Positions 29,789-38,040 of a stretch of 38,040 nucleotides of DNA are shown here, piece by piece. Origin of the DNA: Candidatus Methanomethylicota archaeon (GTDB lineage: Archaea > Thermoproteota > Methanomethylicia > Culexarchaeales > Culexarchaeaceae). The translations under genes and the position numbers were made by a program. The first letter of the stretch is position 1. Each line of letters begins with the position of its first letter. The notes under the pieces were generated by a model. That model had not been told where the DNA came from, made no database searches, and saw nothing but the letters and a program-made list of their open reading frames with translations. The DNA is taken from the NCBI GenBank assembly GCA_020833005.1, contig JAJHRD010000011.1, forward strand, positions 1-38,040, read 5' to 3'.

Positions 29789-31267
29789 AAATGATGCTAG
29801 GAGATCCATGAGTATCCTTGGATATATTCCGAGGAGGACCGTGAAGAAGGCTAACACCATCATTGGAGCTAAAACGAGGATTGAAGGCTCATGTACATCC
29901 TCCAATTCACTCTTTAGAGGACCGAAGAATACTCTTCTAATAGTCCATAGAGCGTAGCCAGCAGTTAACACGCTACCCACAAGTCCAAGTGCAACCACAA
30001 TAAGCCTCATAGCATCATGGGATTCTATAGCTCCATGGAAAGCTCCAGTGAAGATCATCCACTCACTCTGAAATCCATTTAATGGTGGAGTTCCAGCAAT
30101 ACCCAAAAACCCTATTAAAGCTGTAACTGCTGTTAGAGGCATCTTCTTAGCTAAACCACCAAACTTTGAAATACTCCTCAAACCATGAGTTTCAATAATT
30201 AATGCTCCAGCAACCATGAAGAGGATAGCCTTACAAGTTCCATGACTAACATAATGATACATGGCTCCACCAAGCCCAACGGGGTCAGCACTTGAAAGTC
30301 CCATTAATATGTAGCCCATTTGGGATACGCTGGAGTAAGCCAATAACCTCTTAATATCATCTTGTGCAAGAGCCATCGCCCCACCATAAACCATCGTTAT
30401 AAGGGCCAATACACTTAGAGCCAAGCTAAATGAACCCCAAACATCTGGAAATGCTGAGTAAATTATCCTCACAGTTGCATATCCGCCAAGTCCAATCATT
30501 GCTGGTGATAATAGCGCACTTATGGGTGTTGGAGCCTCCGCATGTGCATCTGGAAGCCATGTGTGTAATGGGACTATAGCCATCTTAACTGCGAATCCGA
30601 AAAACATTACCACAACAGCCCACTTCAAGTATTCACTGGGATGCGTGAAGCGGCTTAGTGAAGCAATTAATGGAAGTTCGAAGGTTCCATATATCGAGTA
30701 CAAAGTTAATATTCCTGCAAGCAATCCAAGTGCACCCACATGCGTATAGATGAAGTACTTCAATGCAATCTTCTCCCTCTCACCATAACCCCAAATGTTT
30801 ATAAGAGCCCATGATGGTAGTAGCATAAGCTCCCAGAAGAAGTAGAATTGGATTAGATTTGTGGATAAGGCTGTTCCAATCATCCCTAGAGCGTAAAGTA
30901 TGTATAGGGTGTAGTAGGCGGCATGTTGAGCTTTATCTTCACCTATATGGTGCTCCATGTAGGGCATTGAATATATTGAGACCACAGCGCAAAGCAATGT
31001 AATCGTGAATATTATGGGTAGACTTAAACCATCAACTAGGAAGCCGAAATTTAAACCTATGGATGGCACTAGGGGTATGAGGAGATGCACTGGACCTATT
31101 GAGGAAAATAATGGTATGAGCATTAGTGAAGCTATGAAGGAGTATAGTAGTGGGATGAAGGCAACCCAACCACACTTACTTCCAATCCATCTACCAGTAA
31201 TGTATGTTATTGGTAGGAATATGGATAAGACCACTATAGTCGAGAATATTAAACCTTCAGCGAGCAT
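29774..31267 (-). CDS. NuoM/MrpD-like proton-pumping membrane subunit
   Basis: Antiporter-like membrane subunit of a complex I-type or related (Fpo, Mrp or membrane hydrogenase) ion pump. About 497 residues and 13-14 helices. Conserved blocks: WELMLLPSWALINIWGYGER (the Glu in the fifth-helix region), FGFAVKMAIVPLHTWLPDAH then AEAPTPISALLSPAMIGLGG (the Lys and His of the antiporter core), AYSSVSQMGYILMGLSSAD, and MYHYVSHGTCKAILFMVAG. The first in-frame codon is GTG 31273, but GGAGGTG is better spaced for ATG 31267. NuoM, FpoM and MrpD cannot be separated from this gene alone. It lies downstream of nuoL-like and fau-1 on the same strand. Confidence 0.9.
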   Translation of the reverse strand: MLAEGLIFSTIVVLSIFLPITYITGRWIGSKCGWVAFIPLLYSFIASLMLIPLFSSIGPVHLLIPLVPSIGLNFGFLVDGLSLPIIFTITLLCAVVSIYSMPYMEHHIGEDKAQHAAYYTLYILYALGMIGTALSTNLIQFYFFWELMLLPSWALINIWGYGEREKIALKYFIYTHVGALGLLAGILTLYSIYGTFELPLIASLSRFTHPSEYLKWAVVVMFFGFAVKMAIVPLHTWLPDAHAEAPTPISALLSPAMIGLGGYATVRIIYSAFPDVWGSFSLALSVLALITMVYGGAMALAQDDIKRLLAYSSVSQMGYILMGLSSADPVGLGGAMYHYVSHGTCKAILFMVAGALIIETHGLRSISKFGGLAKKMPLTAVTALIGFLGIAGTPPLNGFQSEWMIFTGAFHGAIESHDAMRLIVVALGLVGSVLTAGYALWTIRRVFFGPLKSELEDVHEPSILVLAPMMVLAFFTVLLGIYPRILMDLLASFLSQI

Positions 31268-31327
31268 CAGCACACCTCCACATCAAAATTGTAACATAAT
31301 GTTATAGCTATATACAATATAAAACTT

Positions 31328-32767
31328 TTATGATTTAGTTGAAGCTAAATTATTCAGTACTTCACTCAAAACACTGGATTTAACTTCACCAATGACATTA
31401 TGTATGAATTCATAGAGACGTTCAGATACTATGCCAGATTTAAATGCATTATCAAGAAGCTCCAAATCCAACACTTTAAATTCACCGTTAGGTTTAATGC
31501 ATATATCAACTGCCAAATCAATATACCTCAATTTTCCAGGGTAAACTTCCACAGGAGTATTTATGTTCACGTAGGCTCCTATAAATCTGCCATCACTAGA
31601 GTAATATCTTGAAACATAATACCAATCGCCAAACCTTATTGTGGTTAGAATTTTATCCCCAACTTTCTTAGCAACATTCAAACCATCATATGAACCTGAA
31701 GATTTAACTTTCCTAACTATTTCCAATACATTGTCAAGAACTTTAATTGACTCAATATTGCCAAGCAATACGATTTCACCATTAAGCTTAACATGCTCCA
31801 AAAACTTTATACCTCCAATGAACTTACGTCTAGAATGCTCCAATTCAGAAAACATACTCTCCACATTAACTCCAAGTTTCATTGCCTCCTCAATTCTGTC
31901 AACAATATTGGATTGCAATTTACCGAGTGACTTAAAGTAGTGATGTGAATTAATTGTTGGAGTAACCTTCCTCCTAACATCATCTAAAACGTTTTTGGAA
32001 TTATGGGGGAATAGGACATTCATAAGTGAATAACCTTCAATTAATAAGCTCCAAACAGGGGAATTCTTCACAGAATTCTGCAACCCCTCATACTTGCGAA
32101 TTAAATTGGAAATCTCATTTAAAATATCATCCTTGGATGCACTCTTAAATGAAGATCTAAATATTACACCAAACCCCTCTGGGAGGATATCATAGTAAGG
32201 TTTTAGATCATCATCCACAACACCTTTACTACGAAGCCTCCTACTAATCTTCACCCCCTCACCCCTAAATATGACCACATATTCCCCAGCCAATCCTATA
32301 CGTGTAGTCAATATGGGCTTACCAAAATTCACTGAACTCTTATCCACTTGAACAATAACATCATCACCAATCTTTAAAGGTTCATTATGTAGTTTTAAAG
32401 TTCCAATCAATCCATCCCCTATTGATATGTATGCAACACCCCTAACCTTGTCAATGGCTTCAACCCTACCCTTATAGATCCCCCTAACACTATAAGGCTC
32501 AACATTTATAATTGCATCAAAGAGATACTTGTGTAGAAGCCTCCTAACATCGTCTACAAGCCCCCTGGAAGCGAGTATGTGAACCCCATACTTATCTTCA
32601 CGATCAAAGATATCAATATCGTAAGGCATAAACTCAGCTTCATCATCAATATTAAACCTATCCTCAGCTATCTTCGATGGTTGAACAACCCTATAACCCT
32701 CATCAATGAAAATCTTCGAGAGAGCTGTGGAGTAAATCCCCCTAACTCTAACTCTAATGGGATTCAT
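31328..32767 (-). CDS. Ribonuclease FAU-1 (AU-rich RNA-binding, RNase E/G-like)
   Basis: A 479-residue member of the archaeal FAU-1 family, RNA-binding proteins with RNase activity. The N-terminal ~85 residues (MNPIRVRVRGIYSTALSKIF, FDREDKYGVHILASRGLVDD) lead into an S1-like segment (GIYKGRVEAIDKVRGVAYIS, IGDGLIGTLK) as in RNase E/G. The centre has RIGLAGEYVVIFRGEGVKIS and PEGFGVIFRSSFKSA, homologous to RNase E/G catalytic strands. The C-terminal DUF402 domain contains TTIRFGDWYYVSRYYSSDGR, YVNINTPVEVYPGKLRYIDL and KPNGEFKVLDLELLDNAF. It sits between nuoL- and nuoM-like genes, and the ATG 32767 start is clear. Confidence 0.88.
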   Translation of the reverse strand: MNPIRVRVRGIYSTALSKIFIDEGYRVVQPSKIAEDRFNIDDEAEFMPYDIDIFDREDKYGVHILASRGLVDDVRRLLHKYLFDAIINVEPYSVRGIYKGRVEAIDKVRGVAYISIGDGLIGTLKLHNEPLKIGDDVIVQVDKSSVNFGKPILTTRIGLAGEYVVIFRGEGVKISRRLRSKGVVDDDLKPYYDILPEGFGVIFRSSFKSASKDDILNEISNLIRKYEGLQNSVKNSPVWSLLIEGYSLMNVLFPHNSKNVLDDVRRKVTPTINSHHYFKSLGKLQSNIVDRIEEAMKLGVNVESMFSELEHSRRKFIGGIKFLEHVKLNGEIVLLGNIESIKVLDNVLEIVRKVKSSGSYDGLNVAKKVGDKILTTIRFGDWYYVSRYYSSDGRFIGAYVNINTPVEVYPGKLRYIDLAVDICIKPNGEFKVLDLELLDNAFKSGIVSERLYEFIHNVIGEVKSSVLSEVLNNLASTKS

Positions 32768-32897
32768 GAAGCCAAATCACCCACACCATCACCCTAAACA
32801 TCCAAGCAACTTCGATAAACCTTTAACATATCAATATAAACTGTCCAATTCCATTAATTAAAAGTAGAGCTATAAAAAGTTATGGGGTTTAATGAGC

Positions 32898-35063
32898 TCA
32901 CAATACCCTAAGTATTATGAGGATTATCAATAATATTATTCCTAAAGCCATCCCCATAATGTTGAACGATGAAACGCCAGTTTGAATCCTCCTGAAAGCT
33001 TGGGAAAACGATGCGAAAGCATATGCAATTGCATAATTCAATCCATCAAGAATGGGCTTTTCAAAGTACTTGTAGATTACATTGCTAAGCTTTACAATGA
33101 AGTTTGCGAGGATGTAATTGAATGCATCGATAACAGCCTTCTCAAGATTCCTAAACAGAATAGAGCTTCCACTTATCAATGAGTAGACGAAGAGGCGGTA
33201 GTATGTTGGATTGATATACCATCTGTTGTAGAGGAAATTGTACAACCCCTTCAAACCATGCTTCTCCACAAACTCCTCAGGATCCACCTTTCTGGATATG
33301 TAGAGGTAGTAGGCGGGTAAACCTCCAATTAACAGCATACAAGCAGTGATGGTTGACGTAATTAATTGCATTGGAACACCACTATAGGATTCCACTGCAC
33401 CATAAACCATTGCCGACAACCTAACTTCATGATGCAATATGTGCATTGATGGTTCAAGGAATTCATGCATGAAATGCTCAAAGAATGGACCAACAAAACC
33501 AATTACAATAGTGGCAGCAGCCAATACTGTGTATGGAACCCACATAACCTTCGAAACTTCATGTACATGATGACCCTCACGCTCAAGCTCCTCCAAATGC
33601 TCACTCTTATGTCCAAGGAATGTTATTGCAATCATACGTAAACTATAGAAGAATGTTATTGCAGCAGTAACTGCAGCTAAAGCCAGCAAAAAGTATTGCC
33701 CGGAGACTATGCATGCAGTGAAAACAGCCTCCTTACTCCAAAAACCACTCAGTGGAGGTATACCTGAAAGGGATAATGCACCAACAAGCATTGTGGCGAA
33801 GGTTATTGGCATATCCCTCCTAATACCACCCATATCAAACATATTGGTACTTTCACATGCATGTATAACTGCTCCAGCAGCCATGAATAGGAGAGCCTTA
33901 AATATGGCGTGACTGGCTAAATGGAATATGCCAGCCACGAATCCTGTGGATGGATCAGAAGCCAATCCACCAGCACCCAAACCAAGCATCATATAACCGA
34001 TCTGTGAAATAGTTGAGTAGGCTAAAACCTTCTTCAACTCCCTACTAACCATAGCTTGCGTGGCAGCTAGGAAGGCTGTGAATGCACCAATCCAAGCCAC
34101 AGTCAAGAAGAAGTTTTGACGAGCTTGAAGGATTAAGCCTTCAATTGCAAGGCCATGGACATGCTTCACTGCATCTTCAAATCCATAGTATATTGTTGGG
34201 AATAATCGTGCCACAAGGTATACTCCAGCCTTAACCATAGTTGCAGCATGTATTAAGGCTGAAACAGATGTTGGGCCAGCCATAGCCTCAGGAAGCCACT
34301 CATGGAGTGGGAATTGCGCAGACTTGCCGACAGGCCCCCCAAACAATAGTATTGTAACTGGAACTATTAAGCCAAGCTTTGCAAGTTCAATTATCCACTC
34401 ATGATTTGCTTGAAGATCCATGAAGTTGAATGTTCCCGCTACTGAGAATATTATGAATGAAGCTATCATTAAACATATGTCACCAATCTTTGTGGTTATG
34501 AATGCCTTCATACCAGCATGTGATGGTGGGACATCGCCAATCCAACGCTTCCTCTCATCGCTATAGTAGAATCCTATTAACTGATAGCTGCATAATCCAA
34601 CACCCTCCCATCCGAAGAGCATCTGCAAAATGTTGTCGGACATGACCAGTAGGAGCATGTTTCCAATGAAGAAGTTCATGAAAAACCAGTATCTAGTTAA
34701 CCCCTCCTCACCATGCATATAACCCAAACTATAAACCATTATTAGGAATGATATCCAAGCCACAATAACCCCCATAAAAGCACTCAATGGATCTATCAAT
34801 ACCCCAACGTCAAGGTAGAATCCTGGAACAACAAACCACTTAACACGCCAATCCACTGGAGGATGAACGTAGCCCACTCCGGGAACGTAAACTTCACCAG
34901 ACAATACATATGAAAAGTTTAATGTAGCCATCAGAGCAGCTATAAGCGAACATAAAACTGCAAAGTAATCCCTAACCCTCTCACCTAAACGGGCTATTAG
35001 AGGTGTAAGTACTGCGCCCACAATCGGTATTACCCAAACAAGCCAAGGGGAATAATACAACAT
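32898..35063 (-). CDS. NuoL/MrpA-like proton-pumping membrane subunit
   Basis: Large antiporter-like membrane subunit of a complex I-type pump, ~721 residues. The first in-frame codon is TTG 35075, but GGTGAGGGG lies just before ATG 35063. Conserved blocks: FFIGNMLLLVMSDNILQMLF, GWEGVGLCSYQLIGFYYSDE (Glu of the antiporter core), GGPVGKSAQFPLHEWLPEAM then AGPTSVSALIHAATMVKAGV (Lys/His core), and LAYSTISQIGYMMLGLGAGG. The C-terminal ~130 residues after the last core helices (FVEKHGLKGLYNFLYNRWYI and on) match the lateral amphipathic helix and terminal anchor of NuoL/FpoL, with a final helix at the end. No other complex I gene is in view. Confidence 0.92.
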   Translation of the reverse strand: MLYYSPWLVWVIPIVGAVLTPLIARLGERVRDYFAVLCSLIAALMATLNFSYVLSGEVYVPGVGYVHPPVDWRVKWFVVPGFYLDVGVLIDPLSAFMGVIVAWISFLIMVYSLGYMHGEEGLTRYWFFMNFFIGNMLLLVMSDNILQMLFGWEGVGLCSYQLIGFYYSDERKRWIGDVPPSHAGMKAFITTKIGDICLMIASFIIFSVAGTFNFMDLQANHEWIIELAKLGLIVPVTILLFGGPVGKSAQFPLHEWLPEAMAGPTSVSALIHAATMVKAGVYLVARLFPTIYYGFEDAVKHVHGLAIEGLILQARQNFFLTVAWIGAFTAFLAATQAMVSRELKKVLAYSTISQIGYMMLGLGAGGLASDPSTGFVAGIFHLASHAIFKALLFMAAGAVIHACESTNMFDMGGIRRDMPITFATMLVGALSLSGIPPLSGFWSKEAVFTACIVSGQYFLLALAAVTAAITFFYSLRMIAITFLGHKSEHLEELEREGHHVHEVSKVMWVPYTVLAAATIVIGFVGPFFEHFMHEFLEPSMHILHHEVRLSAMVYGAVESYSGVPMQLITSTITACMLLIGGLPAYYLYISRKVDPEEFVEKHGLKGLYNFLYNRWYINPTYYRLFVYSLISGSSILFRNLEKAVIDAFNYILANFIVKLSNVIYKYFEKPILDGLNYAIAYAFASFSQAFRRIQTGVSSFNIMGMALGIILLIILIILRVL

Positions 35064-35111
35064 ACCCCTCACCAAACAAGCATTAATTAAACTAACAAAA
35101 TTAGTTACTTA

Positions 35112-35132
35112 TGAACATTATAAAAAGGTAAC
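35112..35132. promoter_or_regulatory. Shared TATA element, nuoL-like and the 35163 gene
   Basis: ACATTATAAAAAGG at ~35114-35127 reads as a TATA box on the plus strand (transcript from ~35147, ATG 35163). On the minus strand it reads CCTTTTTATAATG (transcript from ~35096, ATG 35063 with a leader holding GGTGAGGGG). An AACTAA-CAAAA-TTAGTT inverted repeat lies between it and nuoL, near 35092-35108. Confidence 0.45.
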
Positions 35133-35162
35133 GGTTAAAAATTGGGGAGCAAAATCATTTAA

Positions 35163-35702
35163 ATGAAGTTTATGATCGAAGAAGACTTATATGTGGAGCC
35201 AACTGAGAAGGTTTTAAATGCCATTAAAACAGCCATGGAAACCATTGGTAGAGAGAGATTTATAATTAGAGTGAAAATTGAAGATGCTAAAATTGATGAA
35301 TGGATGAAACGCATAGAATACATACCAATGAAAGTAGTGTATGAGGCATGCAGAATAAACATGGAAAACAATAAACCATACAATTCACTCCAAAAGGTTG
35401 TGGAGGGAGCGAAAATCATAATTAAAGGTAAAAGAGGCGTGGAGGAAGAGGCAAAAGTTGAGAAGAAGGTAACTGTGGAAGAGGAGAGGAGGACGAGAAT
35501 GGAAAGGTACGTGTTCAGATATATGATGACTAGGAGCATAATACTACTATTAACAATGATACCATTAATAGTTCTGGGCTACCTCCTTGGGAAGATGATA
35601 AGTGAATTCTACGCTGGGATAGGAATGACAATAGGGATTTTCCTATGGCTAATAATAATAACAACATACCTACTGACGAAAAAGGATAAGTATAAGATTT
35701 AG
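35163..35702 (+). CDS. Membrane protein of unknown function before ATP synthase subunit C
   Basis: A 179-residue protein. The N-terminal ~110 residues are soluble, charged and helix-rich (TEKVLNAIKTAMETIGRERF, YIPMKVVYEACRINMENNKP). A Lys/Glu linker (KRGVEEEAKVEKKVTVEEER) follows, then two adjacent membrane helices (~126-146 IILLLTMIPLIVLGYLLGKM and ~150-170). It is read in the same direction as subunit C, 30 bp away. The cytoplasmic charged domain before a helical hairpin could be a structural or signalling element. I do not recognise the family; a link to the ATP synthase rests only on position. Confidence 0.6.
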   Translation: MKFMIEEDLYVEPTEKVLNAIKTAMETIGRERFIIRVKIEDAKIDEWMKRIEYIPMKVVYEACRINMENNKPYNSLQKVVEGAKIIIKGKRGVEEEAKVEKKVTVEEERRTRMERYVFRYMMTRSIILLLTMIPLIVLGYLLGKMISEFYAGIGMTIGIFLWLIIITTYLLTKKDKYKI

Positions 35703-35732
35703 GTAAAAGAGTTCTGCAAAGGTTGATGGGAA

Positions 35733-36782
35733 TTGCTTGGGATATTGAGATACGGATTCATAAACACCAAGATTAGAGGGATGAAGAAAGAATTCATAAC
35801 ATATGAGCAATACCTCAAACTCACAGAATTAAGCTACGATGAATTGATAGATGAATTGAAGAGAACACCATATGGACATGCATTTAGAGGGATGTATAGG
35901 ACTCCAACACCAATAGAATTGGAGAAGATACTCCTAGAGGAATTGACGAAGAGCTACATAAAAGTATTGAAGTGGCTACCAACACAAGCCATGAGAGTCA
36001 TAGCACTACACATGATGAAATATGAAGCTGAAAACATAAAAGCACTACTAAGATTGAAAACACTAAACGCGGAAACCGAGAGGTTAAAGCAACATATAAC
36101 ACCAATACCACTAGGATTAAGCATAGAGGAATACGTAAAAGTCTATGAGGAATCAAAGGATATAGAGGAAGCCATTGGAAAACTTATGGAACTTGGATTA
36201 CCAATACCATTAAATGAAGCCATAGAAGGTGGAGTGAAGGATATAAAGATAATTGAAGCTAGGATAGAGAAGATGACATATAGGGAATTGATGAATGAAG
36301 CTAAGAAGCTCGATGGTAAAAGCTCGAAGAGTATTAGGGAGTTATTGGGGTTAGAAATAGATTTAACAAACGTGAAGAACGTTTTAAGAGCTAAGAAGAT
36401 CGGTATAGATTGGAGTGAACTAGGAGAATACATAATAACACCAACATATAAAGTGGGATTGAAAAAGCTGAAGAACGCATTTGAAAGGGGGGATTACAAT
36501 GAAGCATTAAGGGAAGCATTGAGCAAGGACTACCCAAACTTAATCAACACAGGATTAGAAGCACTAAAGAAGGGTGGACTGGAAGCATTGGAGAAGCTTT
36601 TCAGTAGAGAGATATTCAGAAACTATAAGAGGGTTTGGGTATCTGGATTCAGATACGACATATCACCAGTACTAGCATACCTAACACGGAAGATGATTGA
36701 AATGAAGAATCTAAAAGTCATAGCATATGGGAAGAGCTTTGAACTACCAAAAGAAAGGATAATGGAGGAAATTATAGTTTAA
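35733..36782 (+). CDS. A/V-type ATP synthase subunit C (stalk)
   Basis: A 349-residue central-stalk/funnel subunit C (V-ATPase d-like), which joins the rotor to the proteolipid ring. Three-domain helical repeats are visible: YGFINTKIRGMKKEFITYEQ then YLKLTELSYDELIDELKRTP; the middle repeat LKWLPTQAMRVIALHMMKYE with AENIKALLRLK; LGLEIDLTNVKNVLRAKKIG; and the last repeat ending SPVLAYLTRKMIEMKNLKVI. The closing 'AYL..K..E.KNL..I..GK' is highly characteristic of the C-terminal domain. TTG 35733 is preceded by GATGGG. Other ATP synthase genes except subunit K are not in the window. Confidence 0.9.
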   Translation: MLGILRYGFINTKIRGMKKEFITYEQYLKLTELSYDELIDELKRTPYGHAFRGMYRTPTPIELEKILLEELTKSYIKVLKWLPTQAMRVIALHMMKYEAENIKALLRLKTLNAETERLKQHITPIPLGLSIEEYVKVYEESKDIEEAIGKLMELGLPIPLNEAIEGGVKDIKIIEARIEKMTYRELMNEAKKLDGKSSKSIRELLGLEIDLTNVKNVLRAKKIGIDWSELGEYIITPTYKVGLKKLKNAFERGDYNEALREALSKDYPNLINTGLEALKKGGLEALEKLFSREIFRNYKRVWVSGFRYDISPVLAYLTRKMIEMKNLKVIAYGKSFELPKERIMEEIIV

Positions 36783-36807
36783 AAAGAAAAATTATCATAT
36801 TTAAAGT

Positions 36808-37497
36808 TCAATCGAAGAATCTCCTAATAGCACCCTTACCCCTCTGGATAGAGCTTTCAATTCTCCCCCTAATCATGGCTTTAGAATCATCTATCTTAAC
36901 CTTATAATTACCCAAACTAGACTTCCAACGCATAAAAGCATCCTTAAACCCCTTGGGTCTACGAGTCAATTTCCCATAAACGCCAGTATACCAGAATCTG
37001 AGCTCAACCATTGAAAGAGGGTAGGATTTAGAGTAAAGTATTGGTGGTGTAGAAAACTTGCTTGAAAGGAAAACTTTAAAGCGAAATAGTAAATTTGCAA
37101 TACCACTTAAAGCTCTGGATAAATAGTATTTTGCCATTAGAATTTTTGAAGGTTTAACTTTCAGAATGTAGCTTGGTTTATCAATCATACTATATATCTT
37201 TGTCAAACTCTCCTCAGGCCTGAAGCCAGGCCTATGTATACGCTCAATACTGCCATGAATAGCATCTTCAACCTTGCCATGAAGCCCAACCCTAACATCT
37301 TCAACCCTACCACGAAGCCCAACCTTAACATCTTCAACCTTGCCATGAAGCTCAGCCCTAACATGGGCGAATCGCCTAATACCGATTTTAGCCTTTAAGA
37401 TGGATCGTCTATACCTTCTCTTAGTGGATTTAAATTTCCTCTCCAGCTCTTCAATCTCAGTTTTAAGGCTTTCCACTGAAGACATGGATGCCGCCAT
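36808..37497 (-). CDS. Repeat protein between ATP synthase genes
   Basis: A 229-residue, strongly basic protein. An N-terminal charged helix (SVESLKTEIEELERKFKSTK) precedes a tandem 11-residue repeat at residues ~37-85: HVRAELHGKVEDVKV, then GLRGRVEDVRV, GLHGKVEDAIH, and a shorter GSIERIHR. A central region holds a Pro-rich and basic stretch (YILKVKPSKILMAKYYLSRA), and the C-terminus (KAMIRGRIESSIQRGKGAIR) looks like a degenerate copy of the same unit. The DNA repeats with a 33-bp period (37262-37363). Start is ATG 37497 or ATG 37485. It follows atpK by six bases, so probably cotranscribed. The repeats could form an amphipathic helix on a membrane or a coiled coil. Family not recognised. Confidence 0.7.
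   Translation of the reverse strand: MAASMSSVESLKTEIEELERKFKSTKRRYRRSILKAKIGIRRFAHVRAELHGKVEDVKVGLRGRVEDVRVGLHGKVEDAIHGSIERIHRPGFRPEESLTKIYSMIDKPSYILKVKPSKILMAKYYLSRALSGIANLLFRFKVFLSSKFSTPPILYSKSYPLSMVELRFWYTGVYGKLTRRPKGFKDAFMRWKSSLGNYKVKIDDSKAMIRGRIESSIQRGKGAIRRFFD
37262..37363 (-). repeat. 33-bp tandem repeat inside the 36808 gene
   Basis: On the plus strand CATCTTCAACC(T/C)T(G/A)CCA(T/C)GAAGC(C/T)C recurs three times with exact 33-bp spacing and few changes. It encodes the 11-residue unit L-(H/R)-G-(K/R)-V-E-D-V-(K/R)-V-G. The nucleotide identity is high enough to suggest recent duplication or gene conversion. Confidence 0.75.
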
Positions 37498-37503
37498 ACA
37501 AGC

Positions 37504-37953
37504 TTATATTGTGCCTATTAGCATGATTGATATTAGTAGCCCATAGATCGCTAAAGCCTCAGCTAGAACCACCGCTAGTAGTGTTCTCGTAACAATTTCA
37601 GGTTTCTCAACTCCAGCTCCAGCCATAGCTGAGCCTGTATAGGCTATGGCTATTGAAGCCATCAAACCGCATGCAGCCATAACAATGCCTGCCGTTAAAC
37701 CTTTCATGGAAGCTTCATAGGATGCCAAAATTGTGGAGAGTTTTCCTATAAGCATTATTGATGTTAGTAGCCCATAGATTCCTATAGCCTCAGCCAATAC
37801 CACTGCGAGGAGCAGTCTCGTAACTATTTCAGGGCGTTCAGTTCCAGCTCCAGCCATCGATATACCTGCAGTTATGATTCCATATGCTGCTCCAGCTATA
37901 GGCACACAACTTGATAACAGAACGCCCAGAAGACCTGTGATTACTTGATCCAT
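37504..37953 (-). CDS. A/V-type ATP synthase proteolipid subunit K (duplicated hairpins)
   Basis: Membrane rotor-ring subunit, 149 residues. It is made of two tandem alpha-hairpins of high similarity: first (residues ~8-70) with TERPEIVTRLLLAVVLAEAIG and second (~85-148) with VEKPEIVTRTLLAVVLAEALA. The ion-carrying Glu is present in both halves (E55 and E132), so each 16-kDa subunit carries two ion sites. The polar loop E-(R/K)-P-E-I-V-T-R between helices contacts the stalk. ATG 37953 is followed by MDQVITGLLG. The next gene starts six bases downstream. Confidence 0.95.
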   Translation of the reverse strand: MDQVITGLLGVLLSSCVPIAGAAYGIITAGISMAGAGTERPEIVTRLLLAVVLAEAIGIYGLLTSIMLIGKLSTILASYEASMKGLTAGIVMAACGLMASIAIAYTGSAMAGAGVEKPEIVTRTLLAVVLAEALAIYGLLISIMLIGTI

Positions 37954-37984
37954 ACGCCATATACCCCCATTATTGAAGCTATAC

Positions 37985-38012
37985 TATCATGATATAAACA
38001 ACTTATAAATCT
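37985..38012 (-). promoter_or_regulatory. Promoter region of the atpK unit
   Basis: Two TATA-like runs on the minus strand, GATTTATAAG near 38001-38010 and GTTTATATC near 37991-37999, lie ~40-50 bp before ATG 37953. They allow a short leader carrying GGGGGTATATGGCG. Confidence 0.35.
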
Positions 38013-38040
38013 TATGAAGTTAATGAACGCCTAGGGGTTT

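Noticed and set aside
1-38040. CRISPR arrays, tRNA or rRNA genes, complete insertion sequences
   Set aside because: I read gaps for regular repeats, T-loop (GGTTC-type) signatures and transposase motifs and saw none; a covariance-model tRNA scan would be the decisive check.

Overview
The window is archaeal. It encodes a tetraether-lipid synthase-type radical SAM protein, CofE of coenzyme F420 synthesis, archaeal-type SpeD, an A/V-type ATP synthase subunit C and K, an Lhr-type helicase, RNase FAU-1, an archaeal tRNA m1A methyltransferase, and archaeal pilin and secretion proteins. Promoters look archaeal: TATA-like boxes about 25 bp before many starts, and frequent TTG/GTG starts. AT-rich DNA and near-exclusive AGA/AGG arginine codons would suit a thermophilic TACK-type archaeon (Thermoproteota, Korarchaeota, Methanomethylicia or Bathyarchaeia relatives). 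I cannot fix the lineage from sequence alone.

Layout. 1-7648: a type IV pilus/type II secretion-like locus. It has the C-terminal part of the secretion ATPase and a DUF2226-like protein on +, then converging on them a six-gene minus-strand operon (TadC/FlaJ-like membrane protein plus five different pilin-like proteins). 7666-10802: an SPFH/stomatin protein, an ABC-2 permease with an unusually degenerate ATPase, and a Cys-rich small protein. 10799-14554: DUF1847-like protein plus Tes-type radical SAM enzyme, a divergent TrmB-like regulator, and a RecA/KaiC-like ATPase. 14609-18121: ribbon-helix-helix protein, Lhr helicase and dUTPase-like protein. 18118-21415: two-subunit fumarase, MoaE, a CxxCxxCC protein and PyrF. 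21516-24872: a + strand operon of a small coiled-coil protein, TrmI, a membrane-anchored metallopeptidase and CofE. 24861-26905: phosphohexomutase and SpeD.

26906-29278 is the accessory part. It holds a 451-bp gene-free stretch, an archaeal AAA ATPase gene with foreign codon usage and an operator-like repeat array, then about 800 bp with a decayed gene. 29279-38040 returns to core functions: a zinc-ribbon protein, NuoM-like and NuoL-like proton-pumping subunits with RNase FAU-1 between them, a small membrane protein, ATP synthase subunit C, a protein with 11-residue repeats, and ATP synthase subunit K.

The most distinctive observations are: the compact pilin operon with near-identical 15-nt stop/RBS/start junctions and an apparent ATT start; the divergent Tes/TrmB arrangement; the ABC ATPase lacking its catalytic Glu and switch His; the 33-bp-repeat gene between ATP synthase genes; and the horizontally acquired ATPase with its operator array and the pseudogene beside it. 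No CRISPR array, complete insertion sequence, rRNA or tRNA was found.
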